From contig CAJTMG010000026.1 in the NCBI GenBank assembly GCA_910577405.1, forward strand, positions 1 through 41,180: a stretch of DNA of 41,180 nucleotides, read 5' to 3'. Below are positions 7,076 through 15,105 of the stretch, piece by piece. Numbering within the stretch: position 1 is the stretch's first letter; the number at the start of each line of letters is the position of its first letter. A program made the position numbers and the translations under genes. The stretch is from an uncultured Oscillibacter sp. GTDB lineage: Bacteria; Bacillota; Clostridia; Oscillospirales; Oscillospiraceae. Below the pieces are notes generated by a model. The model searched no databases. It worked only from the letters and a program-made list of their open reading frames with translations, and was not told the DNA's origin.

Positions 7076-7104
7076 ATTCTACCACAGCGGCGAGGCGGTG
7101 ACAA
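7076..7104 (-). promoter_or_regulatory. Promoter of the minus-strand membrane-protein gene
   Basis: Read on the minus strand: TTGTCA (7104-7099), a 17-base spacer and TAGAAT (7081-7076). The transcript would start near 7069, run through the gene and then antisense to the 3' part of the early gene at 6366-6824. No terminator is seen before it, so antisense RNA could reach the cro-like gene. Confidence 0.75.
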
Positions 7105-7134
7105 TCCGAATTTCATCCAACGAAAGGAGATCAC

Positions 7135-7914
7135 ATGAACGAACTGGAAATCTTTGAACACCCCAAGTTTGGGCAGATCAGGACCATCACGGAGGACGGC
7201 GTGACGCTGTTCTGCGGGTCCGACGTGGCGAAGGCATTGGGCTATAAGAAGCCCCAGAACGCAATTTCCGCCCATTGCCGGTATGCCTTGAATCGGGGCA
7301 TACCCCACCCCCAGTCTCCGGAGAAGACCATTGAAATGAACTTCATCCCCGAAGGCGACATCTACCGTCTTGCGGCGAAATCGGAGCTTCCCGGCGCGGA
7401 GGAATTCGAGAGCTGGATTTTCGATGAAGTCCTGCCGAGCATCCGGAAGCACGGCGGCTATCTGACCCCGGACGCGGTGGAAGCGGCTCTGCTGAACCCG
7501 GACGTGCTGATCCGGCTGGCTACGGAGCTGAAAACCGAACGGGACCGCCGCAAGGACCTTGAGAACCAGATCGCGGAGGACCGGCCCCGCGTGCTGTTTG
7601 CGGACGCGGTAACGGTTTCGCCCACCTCCATTCTGGTGCGGGAACTGGCGAAACTCCTGCGGCAGAGGGAAATCCCCATGGGCCAGAACCGGCTTTTCAC
7701 TTGGCTGCGGGAAAACGGCTGGCTGATCCGGCAGAAGGGCGAGGACTACAATCTGCCCACGCAAAAGGCCATGGAACTGGGCCTGTTCGAGATCAAGGAA
7801 TCGGTCCACGCCTGCGCCAACGGACAGACCCGCGTCACCCGCACGCCGAAGGTCACGGGGAAAGGACAGGTCTATTTTATGAACCTGTTTCTTGATAAGG
7901 AGGCGTTGAAATGA
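7135..7914 (+). CDS. Phage antirepressor (BRO-N plus KilA-C type)
   Basis: A 259-residue protein with an N-terminal BRO-N domain (about 1-110: FGQIRTITEDGVTLFCGSDVAKALGYKKPQNAI...) and a C-terminal ANT/KilA-C domain (about 150-255: LAKLLRQREIPMGQNRLFTWLRENGWLI...TRTPKVTGKGQVYF). Antirepressors of this build bind or displace the repressor during induction and are common at the start of early operons. The start at 7135 follows AAAGGAGATCAC. The stop overlaps the next gene as ATGA. Confidence 0.9.
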   Translation: MNELEIFEHPKFGQIRTITEDGVTLFCGSDVAKALGYKKPQNAISAHCRYALNRGIPHPQSPEKTIEMNFIPEGDIYRLAAKSELPGAEEFESWIFDEVLPSIRKHGGYLTPDAVEAALLNPDVLIRLATELKTERDRRKDLENQIAEDRPRVLFADAVTVSPTSILVRELAKLLRQREIPMGQNRLFTWLRENGWLIRQKGEDYNLPTQKAMELGLFEIKESVHACANGQTRVTRTPKVTGKGQVYFMNLFLDKEALK

Positions 7915-8096
7915 GCGTCTTCACACCGGAGGCCCAGGGTCAGGCGGTGGTGCTGGCCGGGATGCTGGCGGGCCGCGTTCGGGAGTATTTCCGGGACCCG
8001 GCAAACCGTCAGAAATTCGAGCAGTGGCATCTGGAGACCTACGGCGAAGCCTACGAATGGACGCCGGTCGGAAAGGAGCCTGCCCGTGGTAAATAA
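7911..8096 (+). CDS. Small phage protein of unknown function
   Basis: 61 residues, starting with an ATG that overlaps the antirepressor stop. It is predicted mixed helical and soluble (RVREYFRDPANRQKFEQWHLETYG). It overlaps the next gene start by 11 bases. Coupling to both neighbours supports that it is translated. I do not recognise the family. Confidence 0.65.
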   Translation: MSVFTPEAQGQAVVLAGMLAGRVREYFRDPANRQKFEQWHLETYGEAYEWTPVGKEPARGK

Positions 8097-8490
8097 GATT
8101 GTGGGGAACCGTTTCGAGGCGGAATTGTGCGGGATTCTGGCGGAGCACGGCTTTTGGGCGCACAATATGGCACAGAATCAAGCCGGACAGCCCGCGGACA
8201 TCATTGCCGTAAAGGATGGTTGGGCGGTGCTGATTGACTGCAAGCTGTGTTCCGGAAAACGCTTCTCTTTCGCCCGTATTGAACCGAATCAGGCGTCGGC
8301 TATGGACCTCTGGCACGCCTGCGGCAACCGCGACACCTGGTTTGCGGTGAAGACCCCGGACGGCGAAATCGGCATGATTAACTGGCGGTACATCAAAATT
8401 TTGCAGGAACAAGGCGTTCATTCCAGCATTTGCAAGGACCATTTCCGACTGGCAAACTGGCTGAAGTACTGGGATACGGGGGACCGGTGA
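8086..8490 (+). CDS. RecU/Hjc-like PD-(D/E)XK nuclease, probable Holliday junction resolvase
   Basis: A 134-residue protein with the core of a PD-(D/E)XK nuclease. An early Glu lies in GNRFEAELCGILAEHGFW, then an Asp in QPADIIAV (about 38), then the Asp-Cys-Lys triad after a hydrophobic strand (WAVLIDCK, about 45-52). This layout is that of phage Holliday junction resolvases and related small endonucleases that debranch DNA before packaging. It starts with GTG at 8086 after AAAGGAG and sits directly before the helicase gene, which supports a role in recombination and replication. Assignment to resolvase rather than another PD-(D/E)XK nuclease is inference. Confidence 0.75.
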   Translation: MVNKIVGNRFEAELCGILAEHGFWAHNMAQNQAGQPADIIAVKDGWAVLIDCKLCSGKRFSFARIEPNQASAMDLWHACGNRDTWFAVKTPDGEIGMINWRYIKILQEQGVHSSICKDHFRLANWLKYWDTGDR

Positions 8491-9884
8491 TGAAAGTTGA
8501 GATCGGCGCAAGGATACGGATAGAGTCCCCGACACCCGCCCTTGCCGAATGGTGCCGCAAGAATCTGGAACTCCCGAATCCGGAGTACAGCAAGAAATCA
8601 CGGATGGGATTCAGCACCTACAACACGCCCCGAACCCTGACCCTCTACGAACGCAACGGAAACGCATTGATTTTGCCCTTTGGCTGTCTGCGGGAAATCC
8701 TGCCGTTTCTGGACTCCTGCGAGGTAAAAAAGACCTTCCCGCCGTACCAGATACTGTCATATGAACCCGTAGAAATTCCGCTTTACGATTACCAGAAGAC
8801 GGCGCTGCATCATCTGATAAAGGCAAAAGGCGGAGTCCTGACAGCCCCGGCGGGAAGCGGAAAGACACAGATCGGGATAGCCCTGGCGGACGCGCTTGGA
8901 GTCAGGACCCTCTGGCTGACCCACACAAAAGACCTCTTGCAGCAGAGCCAGGACCGTGCGGCGCAGTATCTTTCGACAGAGCTTTTGGGTACGATTTCAG
9001 AGGGAAAAGTGCAGATTGGGGCCTTTATGACCTTTGCGACGGTGCAGACCCTAAGCCGTCTTGACCTGGACCTTTACCGCGACGCCTGGGACTGCATCAT
9101 CGTCGACGAATGCCATCGGGTCAGCGGGATGCCTACAGCCGTGACGCAGTTTTCGCGTGTCCTGAACCGCCTCCGCGCCCGGCACAAGTACGGCCTCACC
9201 GCCACCGCCCACCGCGCCGACGGACTCATGAAAGCCGCCTACGCCCTCCTGGGACCCGTGGTCTGGACCGTCCCGCCGGAGGCTGTAGGGGACCAGATCA
9301 TGTCGGTGTCCGTACGCCCCAGAATCACCCGGACGCGGCTGACAAGAGAGGCCCTGAACCCTGACGGAACGCTGAATTACGTCCGCATGATTTCAGTGCT
9401 GGCAGAAAATCCGGACCGCAATAAAGTCATACTGATGGATTTGGAGCAGAGCGCGGAGCATTATAATCTGATACTTTCCGCCCGTGTCAGCCACCTGCAA
9501 AGCCTCCTGACCGCCCTGCCGGAACCCCTGCGGAAAACGGCGGTCCTGATTGACGGCAGTACCCCGAAAGAGCTACGGGCGCAAGGGATTCAGGCCATGC
9601 GGGACGGGAAGCTGCGGTATCTCTTTGCGACGTACCAGCTTGCGAAAGAAGGACTGGACATCCCGCGGCTGGACCGGCTGTTCCTGACCACACCCCAGAA
9701 GGATTATGCGGTGATTACCCAGAGTATAGGCCGCGTCGCCCGGACCTTCCACGGCAAAGCCCCGCCGGAAGCCTGGGATTACATCGACGCAGACCGACAC
9801 CTGGAACGCGCCTGGAAAACCCGCCTGACCCATTACCGCAAGGCCGGATGCACGATTTTGCAGGAAGGAGCGGCAATTGGATAA
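8490..9884 (+). CDS. SF2 DEAD/DEAH-box helicase
   Basis: A 464-residue superfamily 2 helicase of the SSL2/RadD-like group. Walker A AGSGKT is at 121-126, followed by motif Ia (LTHTKDLLQQ), the motif II variant DECH in CIIVDECHR, motif III TATAHR, and motif VI QSIGRVART near the C-terminus. It should unwind or remodel DNA with ATP. Its N-terminal 80 residues form a small domain that may bind DNA. The start at 8490 is chosen because ATG overlaps the nuclease stop (TGATG). A longer frame from 8430 is possible but lies inside the upstream gene. The 3' end overlaps the polymerase start by 8 bases. Confidence 0.9.
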   Translation: MKVEIGARIRIESPTPALAEWCRKNLELPNPEYSKKSRMGFSTYNTPRTLTLYERNGNALILPFGCLREILPFLDSCEVKKTFPPYQILSYEPVEIPLYDYQKTALHHLIKAKGGVLTAPAGSGKTQIGIALADALGVRTLWLTHTKDLLQQSQDRAAQYLSTELLGTISEGKVQIGAFMTFATVQTLSRLDLDLYRDAWDCIIVDECHRVSGMPTAVTQFSRVLNRLRARHKYGLTATAHRADGLMKAAYALLGPVVWTVPPEAVGDQIMSVSVRPRITRTRLTREALNPDGTLNYVRMISVLAENPDRNKVILMDLEQSAEHYNLILSARVSHLQSLLTALPEPLRKTAVLIDGSTPKELRAQGIQAMRDGKLRYLFATYQLAKEGLDIPRLDRLFLTTPQKDYAVITQSIGRVARTFHGKAPPEAWDYIDADRHLERAWKTRLTHYRKAGCTILQEGAAIG

Positions 9885-12450
9885 CCTGTACATTTTCGAC
9901 TGCGAGGTCTTCGCCTGCGACTGGCTGTTTGTCTTCAAGCGCGTTGCCGACGGCCAGTACACCGTAATGCACAACGACCCCGACGCCCTGCGCTTCTTCA
10001 TCGAGGAACGTCCATGGATAGCAGGATTTAACAATAAGCATTACGACAACTTCATTCTCAAGGCCATTCTCGCCGGTGCAGCTCCGGAAGGCGTCAAGGC
10101 CGTCAATGACCTGATTATCAAGGAGGGCGTACCCGGCTGGGAGATACCCGCTATCCGTGATTGTCATGTGTGGTTTGACAGCTTCGACCTGATGGACGAC
10201 TGTCAGATGGGGTTGAGTCTGAAAGCGATTGAAGGACATTTAGGACTGAATATTCAGGAGTCAGACGTTGATTTTGACCTGAACCGGCAACTTACAGAGG
10301 AAGAATTGAAGCAGACCGTCCGCTATTGCAAACACGACGTTGACGCCACGGAAGCCCTGCTGCGTCTGCGGAAGGACTACCTGCAAACGAAGGCGGACCT
10401 TGGCCGGAACTGCGGTCTGTCTCTGGAAAAAGCCCTGTACATGACCAACGCAAAACTGACCGCGGCCTACCTTCAGGCACAGCCTCCGGCGGAACCCTGG
10501 ACGGACGAGCGAAAATATCAGTATCCGGACAAGCTGCGCCGCGAATTCATCCCTCCGGAGGTCTTTGCGTTCTTCGACCGGATGCACGACCCGGAGATTT
10601 CTGACGGCGAATTGTGGTCCGGAAAGCTGGAAATCACCGTCGGCGGCTGTCCCTGTACCCTTGGCTACGGCGGGATTCACGGCGCAATATCTCACTACTC
10701 CGAAGAATCCACCGACACCCGGACCATACGGAATCAGGACGTTGCCAGCTACTATCCGCACCTGGTCACGCTGCCCCTTTCGGACGGCTGGAAATACGGT
10801 TACTGTTCCCGCAATATTCATAACCCGCAGATTTACGCCGACGTGCTGCAAAGCCGTGTGGAAGCAAAACGGCGGGGAGATAAGGCCACGGAAAAACCAC
10901 TGAAACTGGTCCTGAACACCACTTACGGAGCCATGCTGAACCAGTACAACGCCCTCTATGACCCGCTGATGGGACGTTCCGTTTGTATCTCCGGACAGCT
11001 GTTTTTGCTGGAATTGGCCGTTCAACTGACGCAAAAGTGTCCAACTCTGCGGCTGATCCAGCTGAACACAGACGGCATTATGGCCAGCTTCGACCTGACT
11101 GACGAACCCGCCTGGCAGTCCGTCACGCAGGAATGGCAGTCCCGTACCGGCTTCACGCTGGAGGAAGACCGTATCCGCAAGATTTTCCAGAAGGACGTGA
11201 ACAACTACATCGAGATTCCGGAGGACGGCAGGCCGAAAATCAAGGGCGGTCAATTGGTCCGGGGAATCGCGCCTGCGGGGGCCTTCAACGTCAACAACAA
11301 TGCCAGGGTGGTTGCCCGCGCCGTGCAGGAATTTTTCGTCAACGGAACCCCGCCGGAAAAGACGGTCGCCGCCTGTCAGGACATCCACGATTTCCAGCTC
11401 ATCAGCAAGGCGGGCGGGAAATATACGGGCTGTTATCAGATGCAGGGGCAGGAAAAGGTCCCTCTCCAGCGCGTGAACCGGGTCTACGCCAGCCGTAACA
11501 AGAATCTTGGCACCCTCTATAAGACCCACGCCGTGACCGGACAGGACAGCAAGATTCCAAGTCTGCCTCCGCACTGCGCCGTGGACAATGACAATCATAT
11601 GGACCTGAAAGACGTGGACCGGCGCTGGTACGTCCGGCAGGCAAAGCAGACCATCGACGGCTTTTTGGGCGTCAGACGGCGCGACAAGAGTCAGAAGTCG
11701 TCAAAGACAGAAGATCACTCAAAACAGGAGGAAAATATGGCAGAAAAGAAGCAGAATGTACTTCAGAAACTGGCAAAAGCCCGCGTAGAGTTCCTGGACC
11801 AGAAAATCAGCAAGAGCGGAATCAACGAGCATCTTGAATTCGAGTATTTCGAGCTTGCCGACATCGTACCCGCCGCCCTCCGGATTTTCGCGGAACTGGG
11901 CCTTGCGAGTCACACAACTATGGACGGCGAAAAAGCCATCATGACGGTACGAAATGCCGAAGAACCGGAAGAATTCGGCATAGATTTCGTGCTGCCGTAC
12001 CGGGAGAACAAGCCCGTTGTCAGCAACAAGGGCAAGGAGGTCACCACGCCCATGCAGGCCCTCGGCGCGTCGGTGACCTACCTGCGGCGTTACCTCTGGA
12101 TGCTGGTTCTGGACATCACCGAGCCGGACAGCATTGACCCCAATATCGGCGCAAAAGTACCGGGAATCGAACTGCCGAAAACCGCAAGAAACACAAGTCC
12201 TGCTGACCGGAACGCCATCAAAGAGGAACTGACTGGCACGGACGGCCCCGCAGATGAACTCCAGATTGACGGTCTGAAAGCGGCGTGCAAAGCCCTGCTG
12301 GAGGCCGACCCGGAGAAGGAATCCCTTGTGCAGGAGCTTGCCCTGAAGACCAACGGCTTTACGCAGATCACCCGGAGCCAGTGCGAAAAACTGGTGCAGT
12401 GCGTTGCGGAAATGATTACGGAAGCCAAGGCTGGAAAGGAGCAGGCATGA
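9877..12450 (+). CDS. B-type phage DNA polymerase fused in frame to an ERF annealing protein
   Basis: An 857-codon frame without an internal stop. Residues 1-620 are a DNA polymerase. The 3'-5' exonuclease motifs are FDCEVF (Asp8, Glu10), FNNKHYDNF (about 51) and YCKHDVD (about 150). The polymerase motif A is DVASYYPHL, motif B KLVLNTTYG and motif C NTDGIMASF, where the usual DTDS is replaced by TDG. Residues 621-857 are an ERF family single-strand annealing protein, with its own ATG and GGAGG at 11737. The start is TTG at 9877 behind GGAAGGAG. A fused product is possible, but separate translation of the second half is equally plausible. Confidence 0.88.
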   Translation: MDNLYIFDCEVFACDWLFVFKRVADGQYTVMHNDPDALRFFIEERPWIAGFNNKHYDNFILKAILAGAAPEGVKAVNDLIIKEGVPGWEIPAIRDCHVWFDSFDLMDDCQMGLSLKAIEGHLGLNIQESDVDFDLNRQLTEEELKQTVRYCKHDVDATEALLRLRKDYLQTKADLGRNCGLSLEKALYMTNAKLTAAYLQAQPPAEPWTDERKYQYPDKLRREFIPPEVFAFFDRMHDPEISDGELWSGKLEITVGGCPCTLGYGGIHGAISHYSEESTDTRTIRNQDVASYYPHLVTLPLSDGWKYGYCSRNIHNPQIYADVLQSRVEAKRRGDKATEKPLKLVLNTTYGAMLNQYNALYDPLMGRSVCISGQLFLLELAVQLTQKCPTLRLIQLNTDGIMASFDLTDEPAWQSVTQEWQSRTGFTLEEDRIRKIFQKDVNNYIEIPEDGRPKIKGGQLVRGIAPAGAFNVNNNARVVARAVQEFFVNGTPPEKTVAACQDIHDFQLISKAGGKYTGCYQMQGQEKVPLQRVNRVYASRNKNLGTLYKTHAVTGQDSKIPSLPPHCAVDNDNHMDLKDVDRRWYVRQAKQTIDGFLGVRRRDKSQKSSKTEDHSKQEENMAEKKQNVLQKLAKARVEFLDQKISKSGINEHLEFEYFELADIVPAALRIFAELGLASHTTMDGEKAIMTVRNAEEPEEFGIDFVLPYRENKPVVSNKGKEVTTPMQALGASVTYLRRYLWMLVLDITEPDSIDPNIGAKVPGIELPKTARNTSPADRNAIKEELTGTDGPADELQIDGLKAACKALLEADPEKESLVQELALKTNGFTQITRSQCEKLVQCVAEMITEAKAGKEQA
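11737..12450 (+). CDS. ERF family single-strand annealing protein (internal start)
   Basis: 237 residues from an ATG at 11737 with CAGGAGGAAAAT directly upstream, a strong site in a place where no gene break is otherwise needed. The family pattern is visible: NVLQKLAKARVEFLDQKISKSG, LEFEYFELADIVPAALRIF, and a later PMQALGASVTYLRRYLWMLVLDI. ERF proteins anneal complementary single strands in phage recombination and pair with an exonuclease, here the YqaJ-like gene that follows and overlaps by 4 bases. The reading frame is continuous with the polymerase upstream, so the protein may also be made as its C-terminal domain. Confidence 0.85.
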   Translation: MAEKKQNVLQKLAKARVEFLDQKISKSGINEHLEFEYFELADIVPAALRIFAELGLASHTTMDGEKAIMTVRNAEEPEEFGIDFVLPYRENKPVVSNKGKEVTTPMQALGASVTYLRRYLWMLVLDITEPDSIDPNIGAKVPGIELPKTARNTSPADRNAIKEELTGTDGPADELQIDGLKAACKALLEADPEKESLVQELALKTNGFTQITRSQCEKLVQCVAEMITEAKAGKEQA

Positions 12451-13499
12451 ACGCAGTTACCTGGATGCCGGAGCAGAAAATCGCAGTGATGCCGCCAAAA
12501 CGTCCCAAGAAAATCACCGGAACCCGGTTCGCCGCCATCATGGGCCTGAACCGCTGGTCGACGCCCTTTGAAGCCTGGTGCGCCATTACCCGGACCTACG
12601 AGAAGCCGTTTGAGGACACCATCTACACGATCGCGGGCAAGACCATCGAGCCGAAACAGGCTGAATATATGCGCCGGGCCTATTTTATGACGGGCCTTGT
12701 GACGCCGGAGGATGTGTTCGGACCGGATTATTTCCGCAAAACCTACGGCGATTTCTTCAAGGATTCCAAGATTTTTGGCGGAATGTGGGACTATTTGCTG
12801 ACGGATTCTTCCGGCGAGCTGAAAGCGGTACTGGAAATGAAGACCACGAAGCGCTCCGAAGACTGGCTGAAAGACGTGCCGGAATACTACGCACTGCAAG
12901 CCGCTCTGTACGCCTGGCTGCTGGGGGTGGATCAGGTGATTATGGTCTGTTCCTTCCTGGACGGCCCCGATTACGAACACCCGGAAGCCTACGAATGCCG
13001 GGCGGAGAATACGATCGTGCGGCCCTTCCGTCTGTCGGAGCGTTACGCCGATATGCAAGGAATTATCAGTCGTGCGGAAGGCTGGTGGAATGACCATGTG
13101 CTGACGGGCGTCTCTCCCACCTACGACGAGCAGGCCGACGCGGAGATTTTGAAGGCCCTTCGGAACAACGTCTGCATTCCCGACGACTCCGATCTTGCCG
13201 CCTTGGTCCGTGAGGCGGAGGACCTGAAAACCCGGCTGGATGCGGCAAAGGGCGCGGTTTCGGCGGACGAGAAGCGTTACAAGAATCTTGTGGAACAGTT
13301 GAAAGCCGCTGCCGTCGCGCAGTTCCGGGAGGGTGATACCGCAGTGACCATCCACGGCGACCTCTTTGACTGGGTAGCCTCCCGGAACCCGAAAATCTCC
13401 TACGACCTGGAGCGGATGCAGGCCGACGGCGTTGACCTGGACAGGTACAAAATCGAGGAATCCGCCTGCCGGTTCGGGCCGAAAATCCGGAAATCTTAA
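12447..13499 (+). CDS. YqaJ-like viral exonuclease
   Basis: 350 residues starting at the ATG that overlaps the ERF stop (ATGA). The N-terminal two thirds follow the YqaJ/lambda-exonuclease type PD-(D/E)XK fold: TGTRFAAIMGLNRW, GKTIEPKQAEYM (Glu), KIFGGMWDYLL (Asp), and AVLEMKTTKR as the ExK motif (about residue 130-137). It should resect one strand of double-stranded DNA to feed the ERF annealing protein. The C-terminal 120 residues form a charged helical tail (AEDLKTRLDAAKGAVSADEKRYKNLVEQ). Together with ERF it makes a two-component recombination system. Confidence 0.88.
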   Translation: MNAVTWMPEQKIAVMPPKRPKKITGTRFAAIMGLNRWSTPFEAWCAITRTYEKPFEDTIYTIAGKTIEPKQAEYMRRAYFMTGLVTPEDVFGPDYFRKTYGDFFKDSKIFGGMWDYLLTDSSGELKAVLEMKTTKRSEDWLKDVPEYYALQAALYAWLLGVDQVIMVCSFLDGPDYEHPEAYECRAENTIVRPFRLSERYADMQGIISRAEGWWNDHVLTGVSPTYDEQADAEILKALRNNVCIPDDSDLAALVREAEDLKTRLDAAKGAVSADEKRYKNLVEQLKAAAVAQFREGDTAVTIHGDLFDWVASRNPKISYDLERMQADGVDLDRYKIEESACRFGPKIRKS

Positions 13500-13533
13500 A
13501 CAACAAATCAACCGAAATAAGGAGGAGCAAAAT

Positions 13534-14007
13534 ATGCCCAGAATTGGACTTAGCGAGACTTGGAGCCTGATTCCCGAGGGGGTCCACGTCTTCAAGATCA
13601 CCCGGACCAACTACGACGAAAAGTTCGGAAAACTGGAAATCACGATGAAGACCGCCAGCGGGCAGACCCACGTCGAACGCTTCAGCCTCATCGGAAAAAA
13701 CCGTAAACCCAACGAGGGCGCATTGAACGCGTTCAGCTACTTTGCGCGGGCTGCAATGAACGATTACGAGACTGCGGACGTCGACCCGGAAGAGCTTGTG
13801 GGCCGCTATATCCGTTGCACCGTAGAGCATGAAGAGGTTCCGGGCAAGGATAATCCGGAGAAAATGTACAAGTTTGTCAGGCTGACGGATAAGGTCCCCG
13901 CCGACGGCTACGACGAACATGAACGTTCCCGGACCGCACCGAAAACCTCCCAGTCCGCACCGCCCAAGCAGAAAACCACCTTCGACCTGGACAGCCTCTT
14001 GAGCTGA
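13534..14007 (+). CDS. DUF669-like protein, probable single-strand DNA-binding protein
   Basis: 157 residues. The N-terminal 125 residues are a compact beta-rich domain (VHVFKITRTNYDEKFGKLEITMKTASGQ). A Pro/Gln-rich linker follows, and the last residues are FDLDSLLS. The acidic-hydrophobic tip resembles the C-terminal tail of single-strand binding proteins. DUF669-type proteins sit next to exonuclease and annealing genes in many Gram-positive phages. The role is inferred from tail and context. The start follows AAGGAGGAGC. Confidence 0.65.
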   Translation: MPRIGLSETWSLIPEGVHVFKITRTNYDEKFGKLEITMKTASGQTHVERFSLIGKNRKPNEGALNAFSYFARAAMNDYETADVDPEELVGRYIRCTVEHEEVPGKDNPEKMYKFVRLTDKVPADGYDEHERSRTAPKTSQSAPPKQKTTFDLDSLLS

Positions 14008-14015
14008 CAAAAAAG

Positions 14016-14059
14016 GCCGTTGGAGAGGGATGGTTCGCCGCTGTCCTCTCTCCAATGGC
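14016..14059 (+). other. Strong intergenic hairpin with a UUCG loop
   Basis: A 12-bp outer stem (14016-14027 with 14048-14059, one G-T pair) encloses a region that can close on a TTCG tetraloop at 14034-14037. No T run follows (TGTCCTGAGC), so it is not a plain intrinsic terminator. The arm contains TTGGAGAG, similar to the palindrome at 23054-23098. It lies between the DUF669-like gene and the next early gene and may protect or process the mRNA. Confidence 0.6.
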
Positions 14060-14110
14060 TGTCCTGAGCAATCGCAAAATAAACCATTCAACGCAAAGGA
14101 GGACATCTGA

Positions 14111-14386
14111 ATGGGACGGAAAGGCAAACCGGACGTGTACCCCGAATCTGGCTGGGGCGGGCTGGCGAACGCGATCATCAAGCAGGCCGCGGAGGATTAC
14201 GTGAGCGCCCTGAACGACTGCGGACCCCGTTACGCGCCGGACCATCGAATCTCGGAAATCCGTAACTTTATCCGCTCGGATTGGTTTGGTCAGCTCTGCA
14301 ATCTGGACCCGGATTATCTGCTGGAAAGGCTGAATCGTATAGCGCGTGAAAATCGCAGGAAGGAGAAAGCAAATGATAGAAATTAA
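14111..14386 (+). CDS. Small phage protein of unknown function
   Basis: 91 residues, starting at 14111 after AAAGGAGGACATCTGA. It is predicted helical, with IIKQAAEDYVSALNDC and YLLERLNRIARENRRKEK at the C-terminus, and it is basic overall at the end. It overlaps the next gene by 14 bases. I do not recognise it. The strong ribosome site and coupling support expression. Confidence 0.65.
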   Translation: MGRKGKPDVYPESGWGGLANAIIKQAAEDYVSALNDCGPRYAPDHRISEIRNFIRSDWFGQLCNLDPDYLLERLNRIARENRRKEKANDRN

Positions 14387-15095
14387 CAGGACGGAGGTCC
14401 ACGGCTGGGAAGCGGCCATCAGGGGTATGAGGAACCCTATGAACAGTTGGACCAAATCCGACAGCGAGTGGTGCAGGGGTGTCAGTGACCCGGATTTGTG
14501 CGCTGGCTGTAAGTGGTACGAGGACAATTTCGGGCATTGCACTCACCCCGCGCTGCCCAAGGAAGAGATTGACGGGCAGTTCCGTATCGGCAAGAAAGAC
14601 TTTGCTCTGATGGTCAAGCTGGCAAACGGGGGACCGGATCACGGCAAGTTCCTGCGGATGCTTACGGTGACCTGCGACATCACGGCCCCGCTGTATTGGT
14701 GGAAGGAGTTCGACACGTACAAGGTGGGCACAGTTGCGAATTCCTGCTCTACGATGCACAAGATCCACGCGAAGGAATTCACGCTGGGCGATTTCAGCCG
14801 CGAACACCTCTGGGACGGAGCGAGGGGACATCTGAAAGATACGGTCCGGCTGCTGAACCTCTACCGGCAGAAGTACATAGACACCGGAATCAAGGACGCG
14901 TGGTGTCAGATGATTCAGCTTCTTCCGTCCTCCTACAACCAGCGCCGGACGGTGCAGCTGAACTACGCCGTACTCCGCAATATTTACAAGTCCCGGAAGT
15001 CTCACAAACTGGACGAATGGCTGGACTTCTGCGTCTGGGCGGAATCTCTCCCCTACGGCAGGGACCTGATTGCGGCAGAAGAAAACCATAAATAG
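14373..15095 (+). CDS. Conserved phage protein, ThyX-like in its core motif
   Basis: 240 residues from the ATG at 14373 after AAGGAGAAAGC. The first 60 residues contain four Cys (WCRGV, LCAGCKWY, GHCTH) that could bind a metal. The centre carries DITAPLYWWKEFDTYKVGTVANSCSTMHKI, a stretch strongly conserved in clostridial phages from memory (residue run shortened: key parts are APLYWWKEFDTY and NSCSTMHKI). Its layout recalls FAD-dependent thymidylate synthases, where an arriving RHR motif precedes Ser residues, but the RHR residues themselves are missing here. A nucleotide-metabolism role is therefore only a suggestion. Confidence 0.55.
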   Translation: MIEINRTEVHGWEAAIRGMRNPMNSWTKSDSEWCRGVSDPDLCAGCKWYEDNFGHCTHPALPKEEIDGQFRIGKKDFALMVKLANGGPDHGKFLRMLTVTCDITAPLYWWKEFDTYKVGTVANSCSTMHKIHAKEFTLGDFSREHLWDGARGHLKDTVRLLNLYRQKYIDTGIKDAWCQMIQLLPSSYNQRRTVQLNYAVLRNIYKSRKSHKLDEWLDFCVWAESLPYGRDLIAAEENHK

Positions 15096-15105
15096 GAGCA
15101 AAGCC

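Noticed and set aside
10261..11598. 445-codon minus-strand frame inside the polymerase gene
   Set aside because: Antisense shadow of a well-supported gene, Arg/Gly/Val-rich and without start signals.
12090..13610. 506-codon minus-strand frame
   Set aside because: Lies opposite ERF, YqaJ-like and DUF669-like genes, which have motifs and ribosome sites. Such long antisense frames follow from GC-rich codon bias.
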